Source of the DNA: Leclercia adecarboxylata
GTDB lineage: Bacteria; Pseudomonadota; Gammaproteobacteria; Enterobacterales; Enterobacteriaceae
Assembly (NCBI GenBank): GCA_901472455.1
Contig: LR590464.1
Coordinates: 4,650,001 to 4,714,000 of the forward strand
Length of the DNA: 64,000 bases
Direction of reading: 5' to 3'
The notes beneath the pieces were generated by a model. It was not told the DNA's origin, did no database searches, and saw only the letters and a program-made list of their open reading frames with translations. Made by a program: the position numbers and the translations under genes. Shown one piece after another: positions 50,021 to 60,130 of the stretch; the stretch's first letter is position 1, and each line of letters starts with the position of its first letter.

Positions 50021-52037
50021 ATGTCCGTTCTGCCAGGGTGGAAGGTGCTGATTTCTGGATTGCTGCTGTTTTTTATTGCCGCTCTTGCACCTGATGGGAT
50101 CGTCAGCGCCTCTCCTGCCGTCCCTCACAACCAGTCCCGTTTAGCGCCAGCTTATGAACATATTCTCTCTTTCCACGCCCGGGCGCGTTTTAACGCGGAC
50201 GGCAGCATGGAGGTGCAGGAAAATATTGAGGTGCTGGCTCAGGGAAATGAGATCCGTCGCGGGATATTCCGCACGCTGCCGCTTTCCTGGAACCGACAGG
50301 ACGGCAAAATTTTTCGCGTTGACTACAGGGTTAAATCGGTTTTACGCGATGGTATCAATGAACCCTACAGCATCGATGATGCAGAAAAATCAGTAACCAT
50401 CCGTATTGGCAGCGGCGAACGGCTCCTGAAACCGGGTATCTATAACTATGAGATCCGCTATCAGGTCAGCAACCATTTCAGCCGCTTCCCGGAATGGGAT
50501 GAACTGTACTGGAACGTGACGGGCAATGACTGGGCCTGGCCTGTTGACAAGGCCAGCTTTCACCTGGAGTTGCCGGACGGCAGTCATCTGAACGGGGACG
50601 GCAGGGACGCCAGGCTACGCTCCATTGACGTCTATACGGGTGTGGCAGGGGCAAAAGAACAGCACGCAGAGATACTGGCTAATGGCGATGTGCAGACCAC
50701 ACGTCCTCTCAGCCGTGGAGAGGGGCTGACCGTCGTCTATACGTGGCCCCGCGATATTCTGGCCAGCGCCCCTAAACCAGAAGCCTCCTTGCCACTGGTA
50801 CATCTATTATTACCCACGCAGCAAACCAGCCTAATCTGGCTCCCGTTGCTGCTGATCGGTTATTACCTGTTGTGGTGGCGTAAGAACGTGACCGCCGCAG
50901 GGCTGACAATGCCACCGGTCGTGCCGCTCTATTCGCTGCCTGCTACCCTGTCGCCGGGCTATCTGCGCTTTATTACCCGGCGTCAATATGATGATGTCGC
51001 ATTCAGCAGCGATATTCTTCAACTGGTAGCCAGACGGGGCGCAACCCTCACCAGCAGTCAGAACAAACCCGCCGACCCGTGGCATGCAGATAACGGGGCT
51101 GAGCAGTGGTTATCCCGATCGTTTGTTGAAGGAAACCCCCGGCTGGATGCCAACGATAAACAGCTACTGAGCATACTGTTTAGCGGTAAACGCAAGACTA
51201 TTAATCTCAGCCAGGCCCATCAAAAGCTAATGCAAAACGCACTTAAGGAGTTAGAAAAACGGTGTGAGGCGCAGCGACCAGCACTATTTCGAAAATGGTG
51301 TAAACCCCTGTGTCATTGCATCGCTATCGCGATGCTGGTGCCGGTGGTATGTGGCGTCTGGTTTGATCCCGAAATAGCGCTGTACACCATTCCATCTCTG
51401 TTATTTTTGGCTGTGGGCCTTTCGCTGCTGACGTTTTTGCTGAAATGTTTGCTTAACCCGCTGAAGACCGGCCGCGACTGGTGGCCTAATACAGTGATTT
51501 TTGCTCTCTTAGGCTGTCCCGCCAACCTTATAGGAAGTTGGCTTTTTCTGTTCGGTGTCGAACCGGCCATCCGCCATCCTGCCGGCTACTCCGGCGCATT
51601 ACTGACCGCGATCGTGCTCTGTCTATTCGTTGGCTGGAAAACACCCCGTTATACCCAACGCGGGCTAACGGATTTAGCTGTCGCCAAAGGGCTAAAACGC
51701 TATCTGAAAACAGCTGAAAAGCACCGCTTCGAGGTGCTTTATCCCCCTGAGCAGATGATCGCCCATTATGAAAATCTGCTGCCTGCTGCCCTGGCGCTCG
51801 ACGTAGGTAAAACCTGGGCTAACACCTTTTCCACGTATCTGAGCAAGACCGGGGCCGCGTCAGAGGCCTTTTCCAGCGTCAGTTGGGGGGAGCATTCATC
51901 ATTTCAGCAAGGCATGTTATTCCAGCTCGGCAAATCCTCCCGTTCGCATCTCATTATCCGGTTCTAGCGGTTCTGGCTCTTCTGGTGGAGGATCGTCCGG
52001 TGGCGGTTCCGGAGGAGGCGGCGGCGGCGGATGGTAA
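50021..52037 (+). CDS. DUF2207-domain membrane protein with Gly-rich tail (one frameshift)
   Basis: The start MSVLPGWKVLISGLLLFFIA opens a signal peptide. An extracytoplasmic DUF2207 domain (about residues 45-260) has FNADGSMEVQENIEVLAQGN and IRRGIFRTLPLSWN. A transmembrane helix near residues 269-287 leads to a cytoplasmic region with ATLSPGYLRFITRRQYDDVA. More hydrophobic segments lie near residues 430-478, 486-513 and 521-540. An extra G near 51887 causes an early stop at 51967; removing it extends the protein through ISLSGSSGSGSSGGGSSGGG to GGGGGGGW and TAA at 52037. Such Ser/Gly tails ending in W are typical of this family (YciQ-like). Repaired length is about 671 residues. Function unknown; it pairs with LemA. 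Confidence 0.82.
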
Positions 52038-52044
52038 AACGAAA

Positions 52045-52067
52045 ATGCCCGGCGGTTCGCCGGGCAT
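52045..52067. terminator. Terminator between the DUF2207 gene and livJ
   Basis: Perfect arms ATGCCCGGCG and CGCCGGGCAT around GTT. The minus-strand continuation TTTTCGTTTTA suits livJ; the convergent gene may share it. Confidence 0.8.
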
Positions 52068-52073
52068 AATGCG

Positions 52074-53176
52074 TTATTTAGCGTCGGTCGCCGTGCCGTT
52101 AGCATGCCAGTCGAATACGCCGAACTCGAAGCCTTTCAGGTCACCCTTCTCATCCCATGACAGCGGCCCCATCACGGTCTCGACAGAGTTCGCTTTCAGC
52201 CAGGTGGCAATTTCAGCCGGTTCAGCTGACTGATTCAGGCCTGCTTGCAGGGTTTGCAGCGCGGCGTAGGTGGTCCACACGAATGCGCCGCTTGGATCTT
52301 GTTTCTTGGCTTTGATCGCATCCACGATCGGTTTGTTCGCAGGAACCTGATCGTAGTTCTTCGGTTTGGTCACCAGCAGGCCTTCCGCTGATTCACCGGC
52401 AATGTTAGACAGTGACACGTTTGCCACCCCTTCCGGCCCCATGAACTGGGTTTTCAGACCGGCTGCACGCGCCTGACGCAGGAGCTGACCCATCTCCGGG
52501 TGGTAGCCGCCGTAGTAGACGAAATCGATATTCTCTTTCTTCAGACGTGCCACCATGGTAGAGAAATCTTTCTCACCGGCAGTGATACCGTCGAAGAACA
52601 CCACGTTAGCATTGGATTTTTTCAGGTTGTCCTGCACAGAACGCGCCAGACCTTCGCCGTACTGCTGCTTGTCATGAACAATGGCAAATACGCTTTGGCT
52701 TCACTTTATCAACGATATATTTCGCTGCCGTTGGTCCCTGGTCAGAGTCCAGGCCGGTGGTACGCAAACACCATTTTATAACCACGGGCGGTCAGTTCCG
52801 GCGCGGTGGCGGCAGGGGTGATCATCAGAATACCTTCGTCTTCGTAGATGTCAGACGCAGGCTGTGTGGAAGAGGAGCACAGGTGGCCGATAACGTATTT
52901 GATGCCGTCATTCACGACTTTGTTCGCTACCGCAACCGCTTGTTTCGGGTCGCAGGCATCATCATATTTTACGATTTGCAGCTTTTCGCCTTTGATGCCG
53001 CCTTTGGCATTAATATCGGCAACAGCTTGTTCTGCGCCAGTAAACTCCTGGTCGCCGTATTGCGCTACCGGACCGGACATTGCGCCAACCACGGCCACTT
53101 TGATGTCAGCCTGAGCCATGGTGCTGAACGCCAACGCGATACATCCTGCCAGTAAGGCTTTGCCCTTCATATTCAT
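52074..53176 (-). CDS. livJ: Leu/Ile/Val periplasmic binding protein LivJ (two frameshifts)
   Basis: LivJ binds all three branched-chain amino acids and uses the LivHMGF channel. The start MNMKGKALLAGCIALAFSTM is the E. coli one; the signal peptide ends at TMAQADIKVAVVG. Conserved blocks are VIGHLCSSSTQPASDIYEDE and FMGPEGVANVSLSNIAGESA. Extra T residues near 52765 (expected MVLRTTGLDSDQGP) and near 52690 (expected RIAIVHDKQQYGEG) break the frame. Repaired length is about 366 residues. Separate transcription unit, likely under Lrp and leucine control as in E. coli. The 299-nt gap to rpoH holds its promoter and the rpoH terminator. Confidence 0.94.
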
Positions 53177-53427
53177 CCTGAGAATCCCCATTGTGATGGT
53201 TATTGTGTTTGTTGTGATGTTGTTTTATGGCGCTTTATTTCGATTATGCGTCTGCCGTGCGCGCCTTTTCAGCATACTCTGCTAAAACATACCCCATTTT
53301 TTATCTATTTGGAATAGCTATTTTGAAATGTATATAAGGTATAGGAGGCTTTAACGAGTCAGCGCACAACACAATGGTAAGGGTTTGCCAGGAGGAGGGA
53401 ATTCGCCATAAAGGGCGCTAAAAAAAC

Positions 53428-53456
53428 AAAACCCCCGGATTCTCATCCAGGGGTTA
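53428..53456 (-). terminator. Intrinsic terminator after rpoH
   Basis: On the minus strand AACCCC-GGAT pairs with ATCC-GGGGGTT, followed by TTGTTTTTTT. It lies about 20 nt beyond the rpoH stop. Confidence 0.85.
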
Positions 53457-53475
53457 TCGGGTCACTTCGCGAGAA

Positions 53476-54333
53476 TTACGCTTCGATAGCGGCGCGAAGT
53501 TTTTTCATGGCGTTTTTCTCAAGCTGACGCACACGTTCAGCGGAGACGCCATAGCGGTCGGCCAGCTCCTGCAGGGTGGACTTGTTGTCTTCGTCCAGCC
53601 AGCGGGCACGGATAATATCCTGGCTACGCTCGTCAAGGCCTTCCATCGCGTAAGTCAGCTTGTTCGCAGCCTGCTCTTCCCAGTTGTCGTCTTCGATGCC
53701 ATCGGCAAAGTTGGACGACTTATCCTGGAGATACAGGACCGGAGCCATCGGCTGGCTGTCTGACGCATCGTCGTCAGAGGACATATCAAAGGTCATGTCC
53801 TGCGCGGCCATTCGGGATTCCATCTCGCGCACGTCTTTGCTGGAAACACCCAGTTCGCGGGCAACCATTTCCACTTCGTCCTGGTTAAACCAGCCCAGAC
53901 GCTGCTTGGTTTTACGCAGGTTAAAGAACAGTTTGCGCTGTGCTTTAGTGGTTGCGACCTTCACGATACGCCAGTTACGCAGCACGTATTCGTGGATTTC
54001 CGCTTTGATCCAGTGCACGGCGAAGGAGACCAGACGCACACCCACTTCCGGGTTGAAGCGACGCACCGCCTTCATCAGGCCGATGTTGCCTTCCTGAATC
54101 AGGTCAGCCTGCGGCAGGCCGTAGCCCGCATAGTTTCGAGCAACGTGAACAACAAAGCGCAGGTGAGACAGGATCAGCGTCTTAGCTGCTTCCAGATCGC
54201 CCTGGTAATGCAGCTTCTCAGCAAGCTCCTTTTCTTCCTCAGCCGTCAACATCGGCCAGGTGTTAGCGGCCCGGATGTAAGATTCCAGGTTACCAACAGG
54301 GGCTAAAGCTAAAGTTTGCATTTCTTTGGTCAT
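53476..54333 (-). CDS. rpoH: Heat-shock sigma factor RpoH (sigma-32)
   Basis: An intact 285-residue sigma-70-family factor. It starts MTKEMQTLALAPVGNLESYI. Region 2 contains LPQADLIQEGNIGLMKAVRR and FAVHWIKAEIHEYVLRNWRI for -10 contact. The RpoH box QRKLFFNLRKTKQRLGWFNQ lies near residues 132-151, and region 4 ends LADRYGVSAERVRQLEKNAM. In relatives the mRNA around the start codon and codons 110-250 folds as a thermosensor, so codon choice here may matter. DnaK- and FtsH-linked turnover is known for the family. Its 255-nt upstream gap (54334-54588) carries the promoters and a perfect hairpin after ftsX. Confidence 0.97.
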   Translation of the reverse strand: MTKEMQTLALAPVGNLESYIRAANTWPMLTAEEEKELAEKLHYQGDLEAAKTLILSHLRFVVHVARNYAGYGLPQADLIQEGNIGLMKAVRRFNPEVGVRLVSFAVHWIKAEIHEYVLRNWRIVKVATTKAQRKLFFNLRKTKQRLGWFNQDEVEMVARELGVSSKDVREMESRMAAQDMTFDMSSDDDASDSQPMAPVLYLQDKSSNFADGIEDDNWEEQAANKLTYAMEGLDERSQDIIRARWLDEDNKSTLQELADRYGVSAERVRQLEKNAMKKLRAAIEA

Positions 54334-54536
54334 TCATTCCTCTCAATCGATTCTTTCTGGCGGCGGTTTGTCCCCATCAGGCAACAAACATGCCAGAATT
54401 AATGAGCAACGAGAATATCATTCACTCTTTTATCAGACAGTGATTTTATCCACAAGTTCCGAGTGAAACTGTGAATAAATTACGCACAAAATGTGACACG
54501 GGGATGATTATGCGGGGTAAGAGTCAACAGGGGACT

Positions 54537-54571
54537 CTTTCCCTGCATAGCGATTCTCAATGCAGGGAAAG
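54537..54571. terminator. Hairpin between ftsX and rpoH
   Basis: Perfect 11-bp arms CTTTCCCTGCA and TGCAGGGAAAG enclose 13 bases. It sits just beyond the ftsX stop on the minus strand. No long T run follows, so it may be a weak terminator allowing some flow into rpoH. Confidence 0.6.
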
Positions 54572-54588
54572 ATTATACCAGAGATTTT

Positions 54589-55650
54589 TTAGTCAGGGGT
54601 AAAGTGACGTAAATGTTGCACGGTTGCTAACCATGCTGCGATCCAGCCAATCATGGAGCATACCAGTAGCAATAACAGGCACTCATCAAAGGCTAACCCA
54701 CTGATATTAAACTTAGTTCCAAAAACCTGCGCCACATCGGTGACCGCGGCAGAAAGACGCATCACCAAAATTTCTGACAATATCAGTGAAAGAAATGCGC
54801 CGGAAAAACCGAGCAGTGCGCCGCCATAAAGGAACGGACGCAGGATAAAACCGTCGGTTGCGCCGATCAGCTTCTGCACGTTAATGGTGTCGCGACGGGC
54901 AAAGATGCTCAACCGCACGCTGTTGCCGATAACGAGGAACACCGGCCGCGACCATCAGCACGCCAATCATCGCCGCCACGCGCCCGACCAGGCCGGTAAG
55001 CGCCGTCAGACGGGCAAACCAGCTATCGTCCATCCGCACCTCATCGATCCCGTTGATACGGGAGACGCGATCGCGCAGGGTGTTCAGCGATTCGGTGCCC
55101 TGGAAATCCAGTTTCGGGATCACCACCGCCACCGCAGGCAGGGGGTTCTCCCTCCAGCATATCCAGCGCGCCGCCAAACCCGGACCAGTTACGGAATTCG
55201 CCTAACGCCTCATCCCGCGACAGGTAATTGACCTTCTCAACGCCCTGCTCGGCCTGTAGCTGCCCCACCACCTGCGCCGCCGCGTTATCGTCGAGCGCTT
55301 TGTCGAGATAGACGGTGATCTGCGGGGATGGGTAGTACTGGGACGCCGCCTGGTTAACGTTTTTGTAGACCATGTAGCAGACGCTGGGCAGGGTCAGGGA
55401 GATGGCAATCACCATCACCGTCAGGAAAGTGGCAAGCGGTTTGCTTTTCAGATCCTGCAGCGCACCCTGGAAGGCGTACCGCACCTGCTCGTTAAACACA
55501 TTGGTTTTGCGCGAGTTGGCTTTTGGCGCGGATTTGCTGCGCTTCGGCGCATTGCGGTTGCCGTCACCCGGGGCCGCCCGCCGATTTACGAAAACGGTCG
55601 AGCTTGCTGCCAACTGCCGCCATCTGGTTTATTGCATCACGCTTATTCAC
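54589..55650 (-). CDS. ftsX: Cell-division ABC-type membrane protein FtsX (about three frameshifts)
   Basis: FtsX spans the inner membrane four times and with FtsE activates murein hydrolases through EnvC. The start is GTG at 55650 (VNKRDAINQMAAVGSKLDRF), overlapping the ftsE stop by eight bases. NEQVRYAFQGALQDLKSKPL precedes the first helix LATFLTVMVIAISLTLPSVC. The periplasmic loop has YYPSPQITVYLDKALDDNAA, and the end is AAWLATVQHLRHFTPD. Breaks lie near 55578, 55145 and 54945. Repaired length is about 352 residues. Required for division in low-salt medium in E. coli. Confidence 0.94.
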
Positions 55651-56312
55651 CGAAGCCTCCGTGCAAATGACCGTCGCTCAACGTCAGCATGCGGTACGAA
55701 CGACGGGAGATAAGCCCCATGTCGTGCGTCGCCATCAGTACCGTCACCCCCAACGCGGTTAAACTCCTCAAACAGACGCAGGATCCCTTCGGAAAGGGGC
55801 GTCGTCCAGGTTACCGGTTAGGTTCATCCGCCAGCAGCACCGCTGGCTTGTTTACCACCGCGCGGGCAATGCCTACGCGCTGCTGTTCACCGCCGGAGAG
55901 CTGGATAGGAAAGTTCTTCGCTTTGTCCAGCAGCCCGACCTTATCCAGCGCCGCCGACACGCGACGACGAATATCATCCCCGCTGGCGCCCGCAATAATC
56001 AGCGGGATCGCCACGTTGTCGAATACCGTGCGGTCCATCAGCAGATGGTGATCCTGGAAAATCATGCCGATCTGCCGACGCAGAAACGGCACTTCACGGT
56101 TTTTCAGACGGCTGATGTCGTGGCCGCTGAACCAGATTTTCCCGGCGCTGGGCCGTTCGATCCCACAGATAAGCTTGAGCAGGGTACTTTTCCCCGCGCC
56201 GGAGTGGCCGGTCAGGAATGCCATCTCGCCCGGCTGCAGATGGAAGTTAATCCCCTGCAGCGCTTGTCTCCCACCCGAGATAGGCCTTGCTGACGTGTTC
56301 AAAGCGAATCAT
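55643..56312 (-). CDS. ftsE: Cell-division ATP-binding protein FtsE (about four frameshifts)
   Basis: FtsE is the ATPase partner of FtsX. It starts MIRFEHVSKAYLGGRQALQG once an extra G near 56275 is removed. Walker A is FLTGHSGAGKSTLLKLICGI, the signature is FPIQLSGGEQQRVGIARAVV and Walker B is PAVLLADEPTGNLDDALSEG, which spans two breaks near 55817 and 55803. A further extra G near 55750 precedes VTVLMATHD. The end is SDGHLHGGFGE. Repaired length is about 222 residues. It lies 2 nt after ftsY. Confidence 0.94.
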
Positions 56313-56314
56313 TG

Positions 56315-57872
56315 TTAATCCTCTCGGGCAAAAAGTGCCTCAATAAAGTCGCCCGATTTAAACGGACGTAAATCCTCGATACGTTCGCCAACACCGATGT
56401 AACGAATAGGGATCCCGAACTGATCCGCTACCGAGAAGATTACCCCGCCTTTCGCGGTGCCATCCAGCTTGGTCAGCGTAATGCCGGTCAGCCCTACCGC
56501 TTCATGGAACAGCTTCGCCTGACTGATGGCGTTCTGCCCGGTGCTGGCATCAATAGTCAGCATAATTTCATGCGGTGCATCTTCGTCCAGCTTTTTCATC
56601 ACCCGCACGATCTTCTTCAGCTCTTCCATCAGGTGCGATTTATTCTGCAAACGCCCTGCGGTATCAGCAATCAGCACATCAACGTTACGCGCTTTGGCCG
56701 CCTGAATGGCGTCAAAGATCACAGAGGCAGAATCGGCCCCGGTATGCTGAGCAATCACCGGAATATTGTTCCGCTGGCCCCACACCTGCAACTGCTCTAC
56801 GGCGGCGGCACGGAAGGTATCACCCGCGGCCAGCATCACCGATTTGCCCTGCTGTTCAAACTGGACGCGCCAGCTTACCGATGGTGGTGGTTTTACCCAC
56901 GCCGTTAACGCCAACCATCAGAATAACAAATGGCATTTTGCCTTCAATATTAAGTGGTTCGTCAACTTTTGCGAGAATTTCACCCATCTCTTCTTTCAGC
57001 AAACCATACAGCGCCTCGGCGTCGCGCAGCTGTTTACGGCTGGCGCTCTCCGTCAGGTTGGTGATGATTTTGCGGGTGGTTTCCACGCCAACGTCGGCAA
57101 TCAGCAGCTGTTCTTCCAGCTCTTCAAAGAGATCATCGTCGATTTTCTTTCCGCGGAACAGACTGATAAATCCTGAACCGAGGTTCTCTTTGGTTTTGAT
57201 CAGGCTGCGTTTCAGGCGCGCGAAGAAACCTTCTTTGGTCGGTTTTTCCTGCTCCTGGACAATCTCTTCGACCGGTTCGTCCTCTTCGGCTACCGGGACG
57301 ACGACGACCGCCTCTTCTGCCGCCGCGGCCGCCAGCGCCTGAGCTTCAAGCTCTTCATCGCTGATGGGTTCTTCAACTTCGGTCTCTGGCAGGTACTCTT
57401 CCGGGATCGCTTCCTCAATCTCGTTGAGGATCTCTTCCGGCAGCGGTAACTCTTCGTGCTCAACCGCCTGCGGTGGTTCCACCTCGGCGACCGGCTCAAC
57501 ACTCTCTTCCACTACCGCGGCGACCGGTTCTGGCTCTGGCTCTGCGACCACAGGCTCCGGCTCTACGGCCACAAGCTCTGGCTCCACGGCCACAGGCTCC
57601 GGCTCCACCAGCTGCGGTTTTTCGCTTTCCTGGACCTGCTCAGTAACCTCAACCACCTCTTCAGCGAAGGCGTCAGTCTCTTCTTTGCTGTGGGCAGGCG
57701 TTTCTGCTTCTACATCAGCGACGGTCTCAACAGGGGTTTCTGGCTGCGGCTGTTCAACAACCGCGGGCTGCTGTTCGGCGATCTGTTGTTCTTCGTTTTG
57801 CTGCTCAGTTTCCTGCTCTTTTTGACCAAAGCCCAGCCAGGAAAAGAAGCCACGTTTTTTCTCTTTTGCCAT
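56315..57872 (-). CDS. ftsY: Signal recognition particle receptor FtsY (one frameshift)
   Basis: FtsY receives SRP-ribosome complexes at the membrane. The start MAKEKKRGFFSWLGFGQKEQ opens a membrane-targeting helix. A long acidic A domain (about residues 20-210) holds repeats of EPEPVAVEPE type. The NG GTPase domain has MVGVNGVGKTTTIGKLA, DTAGRLQNKSHLMEELKKIV and LTKLDGTAKGGVIFSVADQF. A single break near 56875 lies between GKLA and QFEQQGKSVMLAAGDTFRAA. Repaired length is about 518 residues, some 20 longer than E. coli because of the A domain. Confidence 0.95.
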
Positions 57873-58008
57873 CTGCGACTACACCCCTCGCGGTTAATTA
57901 CTGGCGCTATATACATGGAAGCTAAAAAAATGATGAAATAGTTTATCACTTAACTTAACGCACATCACCGCCTGCAAACGCAGGCCGTTGGTGTACCCGA
58001 GCAAAGAT

Positions 58009-58612
58009 ATGAAGAAACCCAAACCGTGCCGCAGCGGGCCAGATACGCATTATTGGCGGCCAGTGGCGAGGCCGTAAACTGCCGGTACCGGATAGCCCCG
58101 GCCTGCGCCCCACCACCGACCGCGTTCGCGAAACGCTGTTTAACTGGCTGGCACCTTCAATGGTAGATGCCCGTTGCCTGGACTGCTTCGCTGGAAGTGG
58201 CGCGCTTGGGCTTGAAGCCCTGTCGCGCTACGCCGCCAGCGCCACGCTGCTGGAGATGGATCGCAGCGTTTCCCAACAGCTTCAGCAAAACCTGGCCTCG
58301 CTGAAAGCGACAAATGCCAAAGTGGTCAATACTAATGCCCTCGCCTTCCTTGCGCAGGCAGGCACGCCGCACGATGTGGTGTTTGTCGATCCGCCGTTCC
58401 GTAAAGGGCTGCTTGAAGAGACGCTGACGCTGCTGGAAAACAACGGCTGGCTGGCAGAAGATGCGCTAATCTACGTCGAGAGTGAGGTAGAGAACGGTTT
58501 ACCGCCGGTGCCCGCCCACTGGGATCTGCACCGGGAAAAAGTGGCCGGACAGGTCGCCTATCGTCTTTATCACCGTCAATCACAAGGAGAGACTGATGCC
58601 GGTACTGATTAA
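58009..58612 (+). CDS. rsmD: 16S rRNA (guanine-966-N2)-methyltransferase RsmD (one frameshift)
   Basis: RsmD methylates G966 of 16S rRNA in assembled small subunits. Start at 58009 (MKKPNRAAAGQIRIIGGQWR after removing an extra A near 58023). The SAM-binding motif is CLDCFAGSGALGLEALSRYA, and the catalytic motif is VVFVDPPFRKGLLEETLTLL with the DPPF core. Repaired length is about 200 residues. Divergent from ftsY; it overlaps yhhL by 17 bases at its 3' end. Confidence 0.93.
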
Positions 58613-58877
58613 TCTGGGCCGTTTGCTGATGATCGGGGTCTGGGCATTTTTGCTGCTCAACCTCGTTCACCCCTTCCCGCGGCCGATGAATATCTTCGTC
58701 AACGTGGCGCTGATTTTTACCTCGTTTATGCATGCCCTGCAGATGGTGATGCTGAAAAACGGTATGCCGAAAGACGGCCCGAAGATGACCGGCTGGCAGC
58801 AGCTGCGGGTATTCATTTTTGGCGTGTTTGAACTGCTGGTGTGGATGAATAAGTTTAAGGCGCAGGCGAAGAAATAA
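58596..58877 (+). CDS. yhhL: DUF1145 membrane protein YhhL
   Basis: An intact 93-residue protein. It starts MPVLINLGRLLMIGVWAFLL after AAGGAGA. Three hydrophobic segments are visible: residues 4-24, 31-50 and 70-84. It has the motif HPFPRPMNIFVNVALIFTSF. Length and overlap with rsmD match E. coli YhhL. Function unknown. Confidence 0.9.
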   Translation: MPVLINLGRLLMIGVWAFLLLNLVHPFPRPMNIFVNVALIFTSFMHALQMVMLKNGMPKDGPKMTGWQQLRVFIFGVFELLVWMNKFKAQAKK

Positions 58878-58880
58878 GCC

Positions 58881-58912
58881 CTCACCCTAACCCTCTCCCA
58901 TAGGGAGAGGGA
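58881..58912. repeat. Single-copy palindromic repeat after yhhL
   Basis: CCTCACCCTAACCCTCTCCC followed by ATAGGGAGAGGG. It is the one-unit form of the repeat that bounds the arrays at 35.6 and 41.8 kb, placed between convergent yhhL and yhhM. Confidence 0.7.
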
Positions 58913-58941
58913 ACCGATCGAGCTTCTTCTCCAGGAGAAAA

Positions 58942-59300
58942 TCACGGCGCGATCTTAAATGCCTCGAACTGCGATCCCTTGTAGCTCAACGTTCCTTTAT
59001 CCCCCACCGTCAACTGATGGTACTGCTTCTCGTCGAGGCGAAAGGTCATCTCCAGACCGCCGCTTTCCGGCTTAAAGCTCGCTTCATAGCGCATGGTGGT
59101 GCCCGCTGGCGTCACCTGCTGCTGTCGTGAACGACGATCGTTGAGCACTTTTTCCCGTTTATTGCTCACCACCACGCGCTTTTGCAGCAGCGGAGCGGCG
59201 TCGTTATCTGCCTTTTCCGGCGCTGTTGCACAAAGCGGAACGAGGCGGCAATCACGATGATTGCCAGCACGATAATAAAAAAAAGCGGCATCTTGCTCAT
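58942..59300 (-). CDS. yhhM: DUF2500 membrane-anchored protein YhhM (one frameshift)
   Basis: The start at 59300 gives MSKMPLFFIIVLAIIVIAAS, a single N-terminal membrane anchor. A lost G near 59210 breaks the frame at QQRREKADNDAAPLLQKRVV. The soluble part reads VSNKREKVLNDRRSRQQQVT, RYEASFKPESGGLEMTFRLD and GDKGTLSYKGSQFEAFKIAP. Repaired length is 119 residues, as in E. coli YhhM. The role is unknown; the fold is a small beta-rich domain facing the periplasm by orientation of the anchor (inference). Confidence 0.87.
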
Positions 59301-59427
59301 TGAACCATCCTATAAGACCAGGCTGAAATCAGAATAGCGTGCCGCGCTGTGCATTGCTATTGGCCGTCTGCACCACTACACTGAAGTGAAACTGTTTATT
59401 CAACAATAACAGATACAGGGACTTAAT

Positions 59428-60054
59428 ATGCTTTGGTCATTTATCGCTGTCTGTTTCTCCGCATGGCTGTATGTCGATGCGTCCTACCGTGGTCCAGCCT
59501 GGCAGCGCTGGGTGTTTAAACCCGTCACCTTGTTACTGCTCCTGCTGCTGGCCTGGCAGGCGCCAATGTTTAATGCTATCAGCTACCTGGTGCTCGCCGG
59601 GCTTTGCGCGTCACTGGCCGGTGATGCCCTGACCCTGCTGCCGCGTCAGCGTCTGCTGTATGCCGTAGGGGCATTTTTCTTATCGCACCTGCTCTATACC
59701 ATCTACTTTGCCAGCCAGATGACGCTTTCGTTCTTCTGGCCGCTGCCACTGGCGCTGCTGGTGATTGGTGCGCTGTTGATTGCGGTGATCTGGTCGCGTC
59801 TGGAGGAGCTGCGCTGGGCGGTGTGTACCTTTATCGCCATGACGCTGGTGATGGTCTGGCTGGCGGGCGAACTGTGGTTCTTCCGTCCGACGGCACCGGC
59901 TCTGTCGGCCTTCATCGGTGCCACGCTGTTGCTGCTGGGCAATATTGTCTGGCTGGGTAGCCACTATCGCCGCCGCTTCCGCGCCGATAACGCCATTGCC
60001 GCCGCGTGCTACTTCGCCGGGCACTTCCTGATTGTGCGTTCGCTGTATATTTAA
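59428..60054 (+). CDS. yhhN: YhhN/TMEM86-family membrane protein
   Basis: An intact 208-residue protein with about eight hydrophobic segments. It starts MLWSFIAVCFSAWLYVDASY. The family motif FLSHLLYTIYF near residue 90 and LAGDALTLLP near residue 65 match YhhN/TMEM86 proteins. Animal members are lysoplasmalogenases; enterobacterial function is not established. Position before zntA is as in E. coli. Confidence 0.9.
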   Translation: MLWSFIAVCFSAWLYVDASYRGPAWQRWVFKPVTLLLLLLLAWQAPMFNAISYLVLAGLCASLAGDALTLLPRQRLLYAVGAFFLSHLLYTIYFASQMTLSFFWPLPLALLVIGALLIAVIWSRLEELRWAVCTFIAMTLVMVWLAGELWFFRPTAPALSAFIGATLLLLGNIVWLGSHYRRRFRADNAIAAACYFAGHFLIVRSLYI

Positions 60055-60061
60055 ATAGCAC

Positions 60062-60093
60062 TTGACTCTGGAGTCGACTCCAGAGTGTATGCT
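60062..60093 (+). promoter_or_regulatory. ZntR-type promoter of zntA
   Basis: A -35 of TTGACT and a -10 of TATGCT are separated by 20 bp, the over-long spacing used by MerR-family activators. The spacer lies in a perfect 22-bp dyad, ACTCTGGAGTC-GACTCCAGAGT (60065-60086). This is the zntA operator design known from E. coli. Confidence 0.9.
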
Positions 60094-60130
60094 TCGGTTA
60101 ATGAGAAAGTTATCATTACCGGAGAGTGCC

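Noticed and set aside
56575..57342. Long plus-strand frame opposite ftsY
   Set aside because: Ser/Arg-rich antisense frame arising from the acidic domain and GTPase codons; no supporting signals.
55643..57872. Degraded ftsE, ftsX and ftsY pseudogenes
   Set aside because: All are essential or nearly so in relatives, and the indels are single bases with intact sequence on both sides. Sequence error is the better explanation.
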